In this document: one piece after another, positions 23,256 to 31,059 of the stretch
Layout: the number at the start of each line of letters is the position of its first letter
Numbering within the stretch: the stretch's first letter is position 1
DNA from: CAYJFK01 sp964369475
Lineage (GTDB): Bacteria; Bacillota; Clostridia; Oscillospirales; Feifaniaceae
Direction: 5' to 3'
DNA length: 37,340 nt
NCBI GenBank assembly: GCA_964369475.1
Contig: CAYJFK010000021.1
Span: 1-37,340 of the forward strand
Notes under the pieces: generated by a model
Told to the model about the DNA's origin: nothing
Databases searched by the model: none
The model's input: only the letters and a program-made list of their open reading frames with translations
Program-made: the position numbers and the translations under genes

Positions 23256-24049
23256 TCATAACCTCCGATTAAAATCTTCTCAAGGTAGGAGACAAGCAGA
23301 TACATAAGCCCTGCCAAAACCCCAAGTATCAAGACCCCCGCCATAACAAGGTCGAGCTGGAAAACCTGACCGCCGTAAACGATCAAATAGCCAATACCCG
23401 CTTTAGAAACAAGGTATTCCCCAACTATAACCCCAACCCAAGAAAGCCCGACATTAACCTTAAGAGCACTCATCATGGTGGGCAAATTAGATGGAAGTAC
23501 AACCTTTGTTAAAACCTGCCACCTATTGCCGCCAAACGATTGCACAAGCTTTATCTTGTCGCCATCCGTCCTGCTCATGCCGTGATGCACCTCTAATATA
23601 GTAACAACAAGACTAATAGCAAGCCCCATTACCACAATAGATAAAACCCCAGGGCCCAGCCATACAATAAAAACAGGCCCCAGTGCAATTTTCGGCAGAG
23701 AGTTCAAAACAACAAGATAAGGCTCGAGCACACGAGACAGGCTGTCAGACCACCAAAGAGCGGTCGCTATAATAACGCCAAGCACCGTGCCCAGTATAAA
23801 GCCTGCCGCCGTCTCCATACATGTTATGCTAATGTGATAAAAAAGTTGCCCATCTTTTGCCATTCTGTATATCGAAGCCATAACCCTACTCGGGCTGCTC
23901 ATAATAAAAGGGTCGATAATCCCAACCCTCGCCGTAAATTCCCACGCCCCAAAAAATATGACCAAAATCATAATTCTCGCCACACGAACAGAAATATCCT
24001 TTTTGCGTTTTTTCCTAATCCATGCACTTCTCTCAGGAGACATGCTCAT
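23252..24049 (-). CDS. ABC transporter permease (NitT/TauT family)
   Basis: This 265-aa membrane protein has about six hydrophobic segments and the EAA loop near residues 178-195 (KLVQSFGGNRWQVLTKVVLPSNLPTMM). The sequence IVLVIFFGAWEFTARVGIIDPFIMSSPSRV near the start is typical of SsuC/TauC/ThiX-like permeases. The ATG at 24049 is chosen after AAGGAG. It overlaps the end of the ATPase gene by 17 nt. With its two neighbours it makes a complete importer; the substrate is not determined. Confidence 0.9.
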   Translation of the reverse strand: MSMSPERSAWIRKKRKKDISVRVARIMILVIFFGAWEFTARVGIIDPFIMSSPSRVMASIYRMAKDGQLFYHISITCMETAAGFILGTVLGVIIATALWWSDSLSRVLEPYLVVLNSLPKIALGPVFIVWLGPGVLSIVVMGLAISLVVTILEVHHGMSRTDGDKIKLVQSFGGNRWQVLTKVVLPSNLPTMMSALKVNVGLSWVGVIVGEYLVSKAGIGYLIVYGGQVFQLDLVMAGVLILGVLAGLMYLLVSYLEKILIGGYE

Positions 24050-24794
24050 CAAGCTCCTTCCATATAATATTAAAATACGACCTAAAGGCCGCCTCGTCCC
24101 TGCGACTTGCAGGCGTCGCCCCCTCCATTTTTATCTCGTGCACCGACTTAACATGTCCAGGCCTTGCCGACAGCACAACAATGCGATCAGATAGAGAAAC
24201 AGCCTCGCTTATATCATGCGTAACGAGCAGTGCCGTAACATTTTCACTCCTAATAATGCTCGATATATCATCTGTAACGGCAAGCCTTGTCTGATAATCA
24301 AGCGCCGAGAAAGCCTCGTCGAGCAGTAGCACAGAAGGGCTTACAGCAAGCGTCCTAATAAGAGCCGCCCTCTGCCTCATACCGCCCGACAGCTCCCTCG
24401 GGTAGCTATTTCTAAACTCATATAGCCCATATGTCTTAAGCAGCCTCACAACCTCGGCCTCGCTCTCCTCGTTAAGTCGCCCCCTTATTTCAAGCCCAAG
24501 AAGAACATTTTTCATAATGGTGCGCCACTCAAACAAATGATCACGCTGAAGCATATAACCAATGGCATCTTTGCCACCCTTCACATTAACAACTCCCGAA
24601 TATTCCCCCGAAAGTCCTGCAATTGCAGAAAGCAATGTCGACTTTCCACACCCCGAAGGCCCTACAATCGAGACAAGTTCCCCCTCCAAAACATCAAAAC
24701 CAACATCTTCGAGAGCCTCCACCTCGCCCGACTCAGTCTGATATTTTAAGGACAGACCGCAAACCTCTATAACAGCCCTCTTACTCTTTTCCAA
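24033..24794 (-). CDS. ABC transporter ATP-binding protein (NitT/TauT family)
   Basis: This 253-aa ATPase drives the importer. Walker A is GPSGCGKST at residues 45-53, the signature LSGGMRQR at 135-142 and Walker B VLLLDE at 155-160. The switch His lies in LLVTHDISEA. The TTG start at 24794 is chosen because AAGGAG lies 9 nt upstream and the protein then has the family's usual length. A longer reading from 24887 gives an unrelated Cys-rich prefix that overlaps the upstream 42-codon frame. It is the first conventional gene of the operon. Confidence 0.88.
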   Translation of the reverse strand: MEKSKRAVIEVCGLSLKYQTESGEVEALEDVGFDVLEGELVSIVGPSGCGKSTLLSAIAGLSGEYSGVVNVKGGKDAIGYMLQRDHLFEWRTIMKNVLLGLEIRGRLNEESEAEVVRLLKTYGLYEFRNSYPRELSGGMRQRAALIRTLAVSPSVLLLDEAFSALDYQTRLAVTDDISSIIRSENVTALLVTHDISEAVSLSDRIVVLSARPGHVKSVHEIKMEGATPASRRDEAAFRSYFNIIWKELDEHVS

Positions 24795-24808
24795 AGCGAG
24801 TTCGCTCC

Positions 24809-24937
24809 TTATATTTTTTTCGACAAAGATAAATCCACAGCGACACTTCGGTGATAGATGCAATCCACCCCCCCTAACGCAACCCACATAGGCGGCAAAA
24901 CAAGCATCACCTCAAAAATACCCCAATCTATTTTCAT
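24809..24937 (-). CDS. Possible 42-aa leader protein of the ABC operon
   Basis: This short frame begins MKIDWGIFEVMLVLPPMWVALGG (residues 2-20 partly hydrophobic) and ends SVAVDLSLSKKI. Its ATG at 24937 has AAGGGGTGG about 6 nt upstream. Its stop overlaps the ATPase ribosome binding region, so translation of the two may be coupled. It could be a real microprotein or a regulatory upstream frame. I recognise no family, and codon use alone does not settle it. Confidence 0.45.
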   Translation of the reverse strand: MKIDWGIFEVMLVLPPMWVALGGVDCIYHRSVAVDLSLSKKI

Positions 24938-24960
24938 TTTATGCCACCCCTTTTCTTTTG

Positions 24961-24973
24961 TCACAATATGTGA
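24961..24973. promoter_or_regulatory. Perfect TCACA-ATA-TGTGA palindrome in a divergent promoter region
   Basis: This 13-bp palindrome lies between the divergent ABC operon and the surface-protein gene. It is placed like an operator, with possible weak -10 sequences on either side. No matching regulator is identified, and the site is short enough to be chance. Confidence 0.4.
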
Positions 24974-25016
24974 TATACTTCCATGAGATATTATTAAGAG
25001 GGGCTGATTTTTACTC

Positions 25017-26675
25017 ATGCTAAAAACACACATCGCAAAGGTAATACTATGTATAATGCTTGTTGTAATGCTAACGACCGCACTGGCAACAAGCGCAATT
25101 GCCGCAACTCCCGTAGATGTCGACTTTGTAAAAAGTTACATGCGAAACGGCGAGTTTGTTGCACAATACTCGATAAGCTGTATATACGGCGGCACATTCA
25201 AAGCAGACCTTATAGACCAAGATTCAAACCCCGTCATATCTTGGCCCGAAACCGAAATAGAAACACTCCACGGCGCAGAACCTGCCATAAAATCCTTTGC
25301 ATTTAACCCAACACATGCAGAGCTTGGCGACTACCAGCTTATAGTGACCGTACAAAACGCAAACGGTCAACTTGCAAGCACGAGCACCAAGGTAACGGTC
25401 GCAAGCACGCAGTCGGGCAAGCAATACATAAAGGACTATACATTTCTCCCCCTTGCAAAGACCGACCTACCGGCCGCAGACAGTTCGTCTTACACAACAG
25501 GAGTATACAGGCTAAGCAGTGGCTCAGATAACAGCGGATTGCTTGTAATAAAAAGGTTAGACGAAGGCAGATATGTTTTCGAAATTCGCTCCTCTACCGA
25601 CACAGGCGAGCTACGCATGGCCGGCATACTGTCTGACAATATGGCAAAAACAGAAGACGGATACACCCTAACCTTCTCCCCCTATGCCGACGGAATAAGA
25701 GTATCGGGCGACGACAGATTTTCAGGTAGCTACTCCCCACACGACTCGGTGGCAGATGTCGGCAAAGAAGCCGCCCTTGCATGTGCAGTAGAGCTATACC
25801 CTCCAACCACGAATTCCTCGGTAGGCGAGCTGGTAGACGGCTGGTTTTGGAGTGTCACGATAGACGACAGAGAACTGCTCGTTGCAAAAGACCTTTCCAC
25901 TATATACGAAGACAAACTTCTAATAAAGGGCAACTGTGCCTCCATGTTGTCGAGCGAAATGCTCATCACCGAAAGCTTAAGCGACAACGTATTTGCAACG
26001 ATAAACGGTATAGTACAAGATCAACCCGAAGCAGATGCTTATTACGCTCCCTATGTATCGGTACTCCCCGAACGCTATGCCGCACTTGTAGGCGAAGAAA
26101 TAGAAATAATTGCAGATGTGCCGGCCGGAATAGAGCACAGCTTGGAAGCAACATCTTCCGATAGAGGAGTTGTGTCTTACGCAAACGGCAAGCTTACCAT
26201 GCTAAGCAAAGGCAGCGTAACAATTATCGGCACAATAACGGTCGACGGCAACCAAAGAGAATTTACCTTCGACATAACAAGCAAAGAACCCGAAGTGCTC
26301 TTTGCCCAAACCCCTGCTTTTCTCCCACTAAACGAAAGAACAGAGATTAAAGCAGTTACGATCGGCGCAACAGCTCCTGTAACCATAACTTCATCAGACA
26401 GCAATATCCTCGAAGTCGAAGGCATGATAGTAGAGGGCAAAAAAGACGACTTTGTAACGATAACAGCAACATCCGGCGAGCTTGCTACCTCCTACGACAT
26501 GGCGGTAGGCACAGTGCGCCTCTACGAAGATTTAATGGGCGAAGTAGAAGAAGGCGGTTTTTCTTGGGCAGGATTTTTCATAGGTAGCGGACTTGCCACA
26601 ATAGTGGCGCTCTCCTTCTTCTTGCACAGGGTAAACCGTGCCATGGGTGTAGATCCCAACAAGCCGAGAAGATAG
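25017..26675 (+). CDS. Membrane-anchored surface protein with Ig-like (Big_2-type) repeats
   Basis: This 552-aa protein has a signal peptide (residues 1-29, hydrophobic core ILCIMLVVMLTTALATSAIA). A beta-rich ectodomain follows, then one C-terminal transmembrane helix (about 525-543) and a short basic tail (HRVNRAMGVDPNKPRR). Residues 340-510 hold two Big_2/Ig-like repeats (LEATSSDRGVVSYANGKLTM and ITSSDSNILEVEG). A type I membrane topology with most of the protein outside is inferred. No enzyme motif is visible. The start lies after GAGGGG at an unusually long distance, so a slightly different start is possible. Confidence 0.75.
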   Translation: MLKTHIAKVILCIMLVVMLTTALATSAIAATPVDVDFVKSYMRNGEFVAQYSISCIYGGTFKADLIDQDSNPVISWPETEIETLHGAEPAIKSFAFNPTHAELGDYQLIVTVQNANGQLASTSTKVTVASTQSGKQYIKDYTFLPLAKTDLPAADSSSYTTGVYRLSSGSDNSGLLVIKRLDEGRYVFEIRSSTDTGELRMAGILSDNMAKTEDGYTLTFSPYADGIRVSGDDRFSGSYSPHDSVADVGKEAALACAVELYPPTTNSSVGELVDGWFWSVTIDDRELLVAKDLSTIYEDKLLIKGNCASMLSSEMLITESLSDNVFATINGIVQDQPEADAYYAPYVSVLPERYAALVGEEIEIIADVPAGIEHSLEATSSDRGVVSYANGKLTMLSKGSVTIIGTITVDGNQREFTFDITSKEPEVLFAQTPAFLPLNERTEIKAVTIGATAPVTITSSDSNILEVEGMIVEGKKDDFVTITATSGELATSYDMAVGTVRLYEDLMGEVEEGGFSWAGFFIGSGLATIVALSFFLHRVNRAMGVDPNKPRR

Positions 26676-26691
26676 CCAAAAAGAGCAAACC

Positions 26692-26809
26692 AAGCTGATT
26701 TCAACGCCCTCGGGGCGGGAATTTAACGCCAAGGGGGGCACCCTGATGGTGCCTCCTCGCCGCTCCCCCACCTTCCGAAGGGGCTTGATTTCGTTTTTTT
26801 CTATTCTGA
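26692..26809. repeat. Composite hairpin repeat element, copy B
   Basis: Compared with 15912-16028, this copy differs at only a handful of positions across more than 100 bases. It shares AACGCCCTCGGGGCGGGAAT, the GGCACCCTGATGGTGCC hairpin and CCTTCCGAAGGGGCTTGATT. It begins 16 nt after the surface-protein gene and ends in a T-run (26792-26800), so it may also terminate that gene's transcript. Its presence outside the prophage shows the family is genomic. Confidence 0.85.
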
Positions 26810-26904
26810 ACCCTTTCTAACAGCTATCAAAACGTTACAAATCATGTAGTAGTGTTACAAAAATATCTATAAAATTTTGTTATATTTAACGGCTATGTCA
26901 GCTA

Positions 26905-26933
26905 TTGCGAATATTAAAAAAATTTGATATAAT
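26905..26933 (+). promoter_or_regulatory. Promoter of the small membrane protein / proC operon
   Basis: TTGCGA (26905-26910) and TATAAT (26928-26933) are spaced by 17 nt and lie about 32 nt before the start codon at 26966. Confidence 0.7.
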
Positions 26934-26965
26934 ATCGAAGTACCTAAAAAAGGAGATGTTTTTGC

Positions 26966-27208
26966 ATGACAATTAAAACAAAACGTATAACCGCACTATT
27001 TTTGGCAATAGCTCTAATTATGTGCATAGGGCTAACGGCATTCGGAGCAGACGGAGAAATCGAAGTTGCAAACGAAGACGAGAGTCCTTGGAGCTCCTTC
27101 TTAGGCTTCATAGGGGCGGCAGCAGCATACCTTGCAGTTTTCATAGTAGTTGCAATGGGAGTGCTTTTCTTCCTTGCACGCCTAAAACAAGGTAGACGAG
27201 GATATTAA
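26966..27208 (+). CDS. Small membrane protein with signal peptide, unknown function
   Basis: This 80-aa protein has an N-terminal signal-like segment (residues 8-26, ALFLAIALIMCIGLTAFG), an acidic stretch (DGEIEVANEDESPW) and a second membrane helix (about 45-70) ending in a basic tail RLKQGRRGY. The helix and tail pattern resembles the C-terminal anchor of the surface protein just upstream (FIGSGLATIVALSFFLHRV). AAGGAG lies upstream of the ATG. It could be a partner of that protein; no family is known to me. Confidence 0.7.
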   Translation: MTIKTKRITALFLAIALIMCIGLTAFGADGEIEVANEDESPWSSFLGFIGAAAAYLAVFIVVAMGVLFFLARLKQGRRGY

Positions 27209-27222
27209 AGAGCAACCGTTTA

Positions 27223-27248
27223 AGGAGAGAGTAATAGGAGAGAGTAAT
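27223..27248 (+). repeat. 13-bp tandem duplication carrying two ribosome binding sites
   Basis: AGGAGAGAGTAAT occurs twice back to back (27223-27235 and 27236-27248), directly before the proC ATG. Only the second GGAG is at normal spacing. The duplication is exact. Confidence 0.9.
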
Positions 27249-28025
27249 ATGCACAAAATAGGATTTATAGGCATAGGCAATATGGGCGGCGCAATAGCCA
27301 AAGGTGGCATGGCAGCAGGCTACCTAACAGATGTTAGCGTATTCGACCTAAACAGCACCCTAATGGAAGAATTCAAAAATCTCGGCGCAACACCTTGCCA
27401 AAACGGCAAAGAACTCGCCGAGCAGTGCGACATAATAATGCTATGCGTTAAACCGCAATACCTCGAAAGCGTAGTGGCAGATCTTGGCACATCGCTAAAG
27501 GGCAAAGCGGTCGTCTCGATAGCGCTCGGTTACGGCGCAGAAAAACTAGCGCCCCTCATGCCAAACTCAAGGGTACAATTTATTATGCCAAGCATTACAT
27601 GCATGGTCGGCTCAGGCACAGCAATAGTCGAAGCCGGTGGCACTCTAACAGAGGAGGAACTATCCTTTGTAAAAGGAATGTTCAACGCAGTAGGCAAGGT
27701 CGAGCACTTCTCCCCTTCGCTAATGGGCGTAGCCGGCACACTCTCAGGCTGTACCCCTGCCTTTGCCTTCATGTTTATAGAAGCCCTTGCAGACGGTGCA
27801 GTATATCACGGCCTCCCAAGGGACAAGGCCTACCAAATAGCCGCCACCGCCGTAATGGGAGCCGCAAAAATGGCACTCGAGAGCGGCACGCATCCCGGCA
27901 TTTTAAAAGATAGCGTATGCTCTCCGGGCGGTAGCACAATAAGAGGAGTAACAGCCCTCGAAAAGGGCAACTTCAGAAGCACAGTTATAGACGCAATTCA
28001 CGGCCCTTTAACACACGGCAAATAG
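27249..28025 (+). CDS. proC: Pyrroline-5-carboxylate reductase
   Basis: This 258-aa enzyme catalyses the NAD(P)H-dependent last step of proline synthesis. The Rossmann motif GIGNMGGA lies at residues 8-15. The family signature VCSPGGSTIRGVTALE lies near residues 218-233, with the Gly-rich LMGVAGTLSGCTPAF block in the middle. The length is normal. The ATG follows the duplicated AGGAG. It is transcribed with the small membrane protein upstream and probably with the M20 hydrolase downstream (50-nt gap). Confidence 0.92.
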   Translation: MHKIGFIGIGNMGGAIAKGGMAAGYLTDVSVFDLNSTLMEEFKNLGATPCQNGKELAEQCDIIMLCVKPQYLESVVADLGTSLKGKAVVSIALGYGAEKLAPLMPNSRVQFIMPSITCMVGSGTAIVEAGGTLTEEELSFVKGMFNAVGKVEHFSPSLMGVAGTLSGCTPAFAFMFIEALADGAVYHGLPRDKAYQIAATAVMGAAKMALESGTHPGILKDSVCSPGGSTIRGVTALEKGNFRSTVIDAIHGPLTHGK

Positions 28026-28075
28026 GCCAAAGGTTGCTAAATATAAAATTTATTAAAATTTAGGAGGAAACCCCA

Positions 28076-29266
28076 ATGTTTGAAACAAGTCACATCATTT
28101 CGTCTGTCGAAGCAATGAAGGACGAAATTATAGCAAACCGCAGATACCTTCACGAGCATCCTGAAATTTCAGGCCAAGAGTACGAGACCTCGAAGTACAT
28201 CCAAGGCAAAATGAAAGAGCTCGGCCTCGAGCCCGTAATGTGCCACCCCATCGCTTTCTACTGCATTATCGACAGCGGAAAGCCCGGCAAGACGGTCGCT
28301 CTAAGAGCAGACATAGATGCTCTTGCAATGCCCGAGTCGGAAAACAACCTAAAGCAAAAGAAGGTTTGCGTCTCCAAGGTCGAAGGCGTAACACACGCTT
28401 GCGGTCACGACGGTCATATAGCAATGCTAATCGGCTCTGCTAAGTACCTTGTAGAAAACAAAGACAAGTTCTCAGGCCGTGTTATGCTAATGTTCGAGTC
28501 GGCTGAAGAGGCACCACCAAACAGCTATCACGACCTTGTTGAAGCCATGAAAAAAGAAAAGGTTGATGCAGTTTGGGGTATGCACCTATACGCAATGATG
28601 CCTGTCGGCACAATCTCGGTCGATGCAGGCCCACGTATGGCAGGTTGCGCACGCTTTGGCATTACAATCAACGGTAGAGGCGGCCACGGCTCTCGCCCTG
28701 ACCAGTCGATAAGCCCAATCATAACAATGGCTGAAATCGTTGCAAAAATGCAGTCCCTAATCCTACTAAACGTAGCTCCCGACGAGCCTTGCTCCATGTC
28801 GGTCTGCTCGATCAAGGGCGGCGAAGCTTGGAACATCATCCCCGACACTTGCACAATTACAGGTAGCCTACGTTACTTCTCAGACGAGCAGTTCCACGCT
28901 GTAATGGGCGCATTTAAAGACACAATCGAAGGCATCTGCAAAGCCAACAAGTGCACAGCAGACCTATACGACTGGCCACAGCCCCTATACTGCGTCATCA
29001 ACGATGCAAATCTTAGCGACCTTGCTGCAAAATCGGTCGACACAGTCCTTCCCGGCGCACGCAAAAAGGAAAGCCCCTGGATGGCATCCGAGTCCTTCGG
29101 CGCATACCAAATGCTCGTACCCGGCGTATTTGCATTTGTCGGCATAGCAGACGAAGAAATGGGCGCAGGCGCAGCTCACCACAACGTAAGATTCGACATG
29201 AACGAAGATGCCCTACTTGTAGGCTGCAAAGCAACACTCCAGTTCGTATCGGACTACCTTGCTTAA
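28076..29266 (+). CDS. M20D-family amidohydrolase (HipO/AbgB-like)
   Basis: This 396-aa metal-dependent amidohydrolase probably removes an acyl or carbamoyl group from an amino acid. Metal-binding and catalytic residues of the IAA-amino-acid hydrolase/hippurate hydrolase group are in place: Cys109, His111 (HACGHDGH), Glu144/Glu145 (ESAEEAP), His170 (WGMHLY) and His369 (GAAHHNVRF). A dimerisation domain starts near NGRGGHGSRPD. The substrate is not revealed. It lies downstream of proC and convergent to the IclR gene. GGAGGAAA precedes the ATG. Confidence 0.88.
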   Translation: MFETSHIISSVEAMKDEIIANRRYLHEHPEISGQEYETSKYIQGKMKELGLEPVMCHPIAFYCIIDSGKPGKTVALRADIDALAMPESENNLKQKKVCVSKVEGVTHACGHDGHIAMLIGSAKYLVENKDKFSGRVMLMFESAEEAPPNSYHDLVEAMKKEKVDAVWGMHLYAMMPVGTISVDAGPRMAGCARFGITINGRGGHGSRPDQSISPIITMAEIVAKMQSLILLNVAPDEPCSMSVCSIKGGEAWNIIPDTCTITGSLRYFSDEQFHAVMGAFKDTIEGICKANKCTADLYDWPQPLYCVINDANLSDLAAKSVDTVLPGARKKESPWMASESFGAYQMLVPGVFAFVGIADEEMGAGAAHHNVRFDMNEDALLVGCKATLQFVSDYLA

Positions 29267-29270
29267 AATT

Positions 29271-29444
29271 AGGTAAGAAGTAATAGGTAATAAGTAATAA
29301 CTAAGGAAAAAATTGCAAAGCAATTTTAACTTAAACCCAAAAGAGCACGGCAAAGCCGTGCTCTTTTCTTATAAAAAAAGAAAAACCCCAAAGGGTTTTT
29401 CCTCCATACCTCTTACCTATTACCTATTACCTCTTACCTATCAT
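29271..29444. repeat. AT-rich element B with terminal inverted repeats
   Basis: The left end (AGGTAAGAAGTAATAGGTAA) and right end (TTACCTATTACCTATTACC) are inverted versions of the same short repeat units. It contains hairpins AAAATTGC-AAA-GCAATTTT, 29339-29367 and 29380-29401. The right part is nearly the same as in element A (22033-22093). It fills the gap between two convergent genes and abuts the IclR stop codon. Confidence 0.75.
29339..29367. terminator. Terminator between M20 hydrolase and IclR
   Basis: A perfect 13-bp stem (AAAAGAGCACGGC, loop AAA, GCCGTGCTCTTTT) lies inside element B. The T-rich arm and following TT on the plus strand fit termination of the proC-hydrolase transcript. 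The A-rich left arm allows it to work for the minus strand too. Confidence 0.85.
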
Positions 29445-29446
29445 AG

Positions 29447-30229
29447 CTACCCCAACAGCGGACTGTAACCAAGCTCGGCCGATATCGTCTGCCCAAGCAG
29501 AATAATATCGGCAATAAGTCCCTCTCTGTTGCTCTCGAACTGCTCAAGATCTGCCGAAAAGCTAACCCCTGCTATAACATCGCCCGACAAATCCCTAATA
29601 GGTGCCGCCACACAAGCATGACGAGCGGCAAGCTCCTCAAGCTCAATGCTGTACCCACGTTCCCTTATAATCTCAAGCTCCTTTAACAAGCTACCTACAT
29701 CGGTTATAGTGCGAGGCCCATACTTCTTCATCTCGACCTCCGACATGCCGCCTATAACCTCCTCAACAGGCAAATAGGAAAGAAGAAGCTTGCCAACCCC
29801 CGTAGCATGAGAAGGCATAACATGCCCAAAGAGCATCTTGGGAATTAGCGACCTGTCCATGGTAAGCAGAACAACAGCGACAAGCGGCGGCCTTAAAATG
29901 CTAACATTTATCTTAATATTCCACTTCTTAGACATATGCTCAACATGCCGCTCGGCAGACTTAACAAACATGTACTTCATGGGATATAAGCTACCTATCT
30001 GATAAAACTTATACCCAATGGAATACTTGCCGCTCCCATCAATATTTTCAACAAAATTCTTCGCCATAAGCGACTTAATTATAGAATAAGCCGTAGTCCT
30101 CGTTATATTAAGCGCCTTGCTAATCTCGGTAATGGTCATGGGCGCCCTCGCCGTCGCCATTATCTCCATTAAGTCAAGCACCTTTGTTAAGTTTTGCTGC
30201 GACTTTCCCTGCGTTTCATTATCCTTCAC
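29447..30229 (-). CDS. IclR-family transcription regulator
   Basis: This 260-aa protein has an N-terminal winged helix (about residues 14-75: LTKVLDLMEIMATARAPMTITEISKALNITRTTAYSIIKSL). A C-terminal IclR effector domain follows (GVGKLLLSYLPVEEV, ERGYSIELEELAARHACVAAPIRD, VAGVSFSAD-like). It binds an unknown small molecule. The GTG at 30229 has GGAGGTG 6 nt upstream and is preferred over an upstream start inside the promoter. It converges on the M20 hydrolase, so that operon is a possible but unproven target. Confidence 0.88.
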   Translation of the reverse strand: MKDNETQGKSQQNLTKVLDLMEIMATARAPMTITEISKALNITRTTAYSIIKSLMAKNFVENIDGSGKYSIGYKFYQIGSLYPMKYMFVKSAERHVEHMSKKWNIKINVSILRPPLVAVVLLTMDRSLIPKMLFGHVMPSHATGVGKLLLSYLPVEEVIGGMSEVEMKKYGPRTITDVGSLLKELEIIRERGYSIELEELAARHACVAAPIRDLSGDVIAGVSFSADLEQFESNREGLIADIILLGQTISAELGYSPLLG

Positions 30230-30254
30230 AATATCCACCTCCGAAACATCTATT

Positions 30255-30283
30255 ATTATACCACAAAAGGAATCTAATTTCAA
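30255..30283 (-). promoter_or_regulatory. IclR gene promoter
   Basis: TTGAAA (30283-30278) and TATAAT (30260-30255) are spaced 17 nt and read leftward into the IclR gene, 25 nt from the start codon. Confidence 0.85.
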
Positions 30284-30407
30284 CCCTCATATCATTTTAA
30301 TTTACCCACAACTAACTTGCTGCCCATTTTATGGCCACCAAATCCCAACTCCCCCACAAAGGCAGCCTTATGACCAATATATCTAACCCAAAATCATAGC
30401 CCACACA

Positions 30408-30451
30408 AAGACCCTCCGATTGCAAAAATCATCCTGCAATCGGAGGGTCTT
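30408..30451. terminator. nrdDG operon terminator
   Basis: A perfect 17-bp stem (AAGACCCTCCGATTGCA at 30408-30424 with 30435-30451) and 10-nt loop lies 50 nt past the nrdG stop. T-runs are short on both sides, but the stem is long. Confidence 0.75.
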
Positions 30452-30500
30452 AAACTTTTCTCAAATATAATACCGCCAACAGAGCCCTTGCCTATAAACC

Positions 30501-30986
30501 CTACTTGCTCGCCCTGCCGACCTTGCTCATAACATCGGCAAGAGCAATAACCCTTTGATTTCTGCTCCCCCTATACTGCAAGGTCAAATCCTTCTCGGCC
30601 TCAACAAACTTCCCGTCTATAAGAGTATCGCAGAGCGACAAGAGCTCAAGCACATCGTCCCCCATGCAAAGTAGCTCCTCCAAGGTGTACCCACTGTATA
30701 TATAACAGTTAAGCCCACGCTCCACAACACCTTTTGCAAGAGGAATAAGCTTATCTGCCTGCAAAATCGGATCTCCCCCACTAAAGGTAATGCCCGACAA
30801 AAGCGGATTTTTATCGATCTCGGCAAGAACCTTCTCTACCGAAACCAAATATCCCCCATTTACATCATGAGTCTCGGGGTTATGACACCCCTTGCAATTG
30901 TGGTAACACCCCTGTGTAAAAAGTGTAAACCTAATACCGTCCCCATCTACAATGGACTCCCTAACAACGCCTGCTATCCTAATCAT
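30501..30986 (-). CDS. nrdG: Anaerobic ribonucleotide reductase activating protein
   Basis: This 161-aa radical SAM enzyme generates the glycyl radical on NrdD. The [4Fe-4S]-SAM motif is Cys27, Cys31 and Cys34 (GCYHNCKGCHN), followed by GGYLVSVEKV and TFSGGDPILQ (SAM-binding GGDP). The C-terminus contains LIDGKFVEAEKDLTLQYRGSRNQRVI, typical of NrdG. Size is normal. AGAGGATTATAAA precedes the ATG. It lies 73 nt after nrdD in the same operon. Confidence 0.95.
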   Translation of the reverse strand: MIRIAGVVRESIVDGDGIRFTLFTQGCYHNCKGCHNPETHDVNGGYLVSVEKVLAEIDKNPLLSGITFSGGDPILQADKLIPLAKGVVERGLNCYIYSGYTLEELLCMGDDVLELLSLCDTLIDGKFVEAEKDLTLQYRGSRNQRVIALADVMSKVGRASK

Positions 30987-31059
30987 TTTATAATCCTCTA
31001 CAATTTCACATCAAGCACCGCAGAGTTCCCATTGTAAAATAAATTCTCAGCGGTTACTA

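Noticed and set aside
24795..25016. Thiamine-pyrophosphate or other riboswitch before the ABC operon
   Set aside because: The conserved CUGAGA-type motif and a suitable terminator hairpin are not present in this region.
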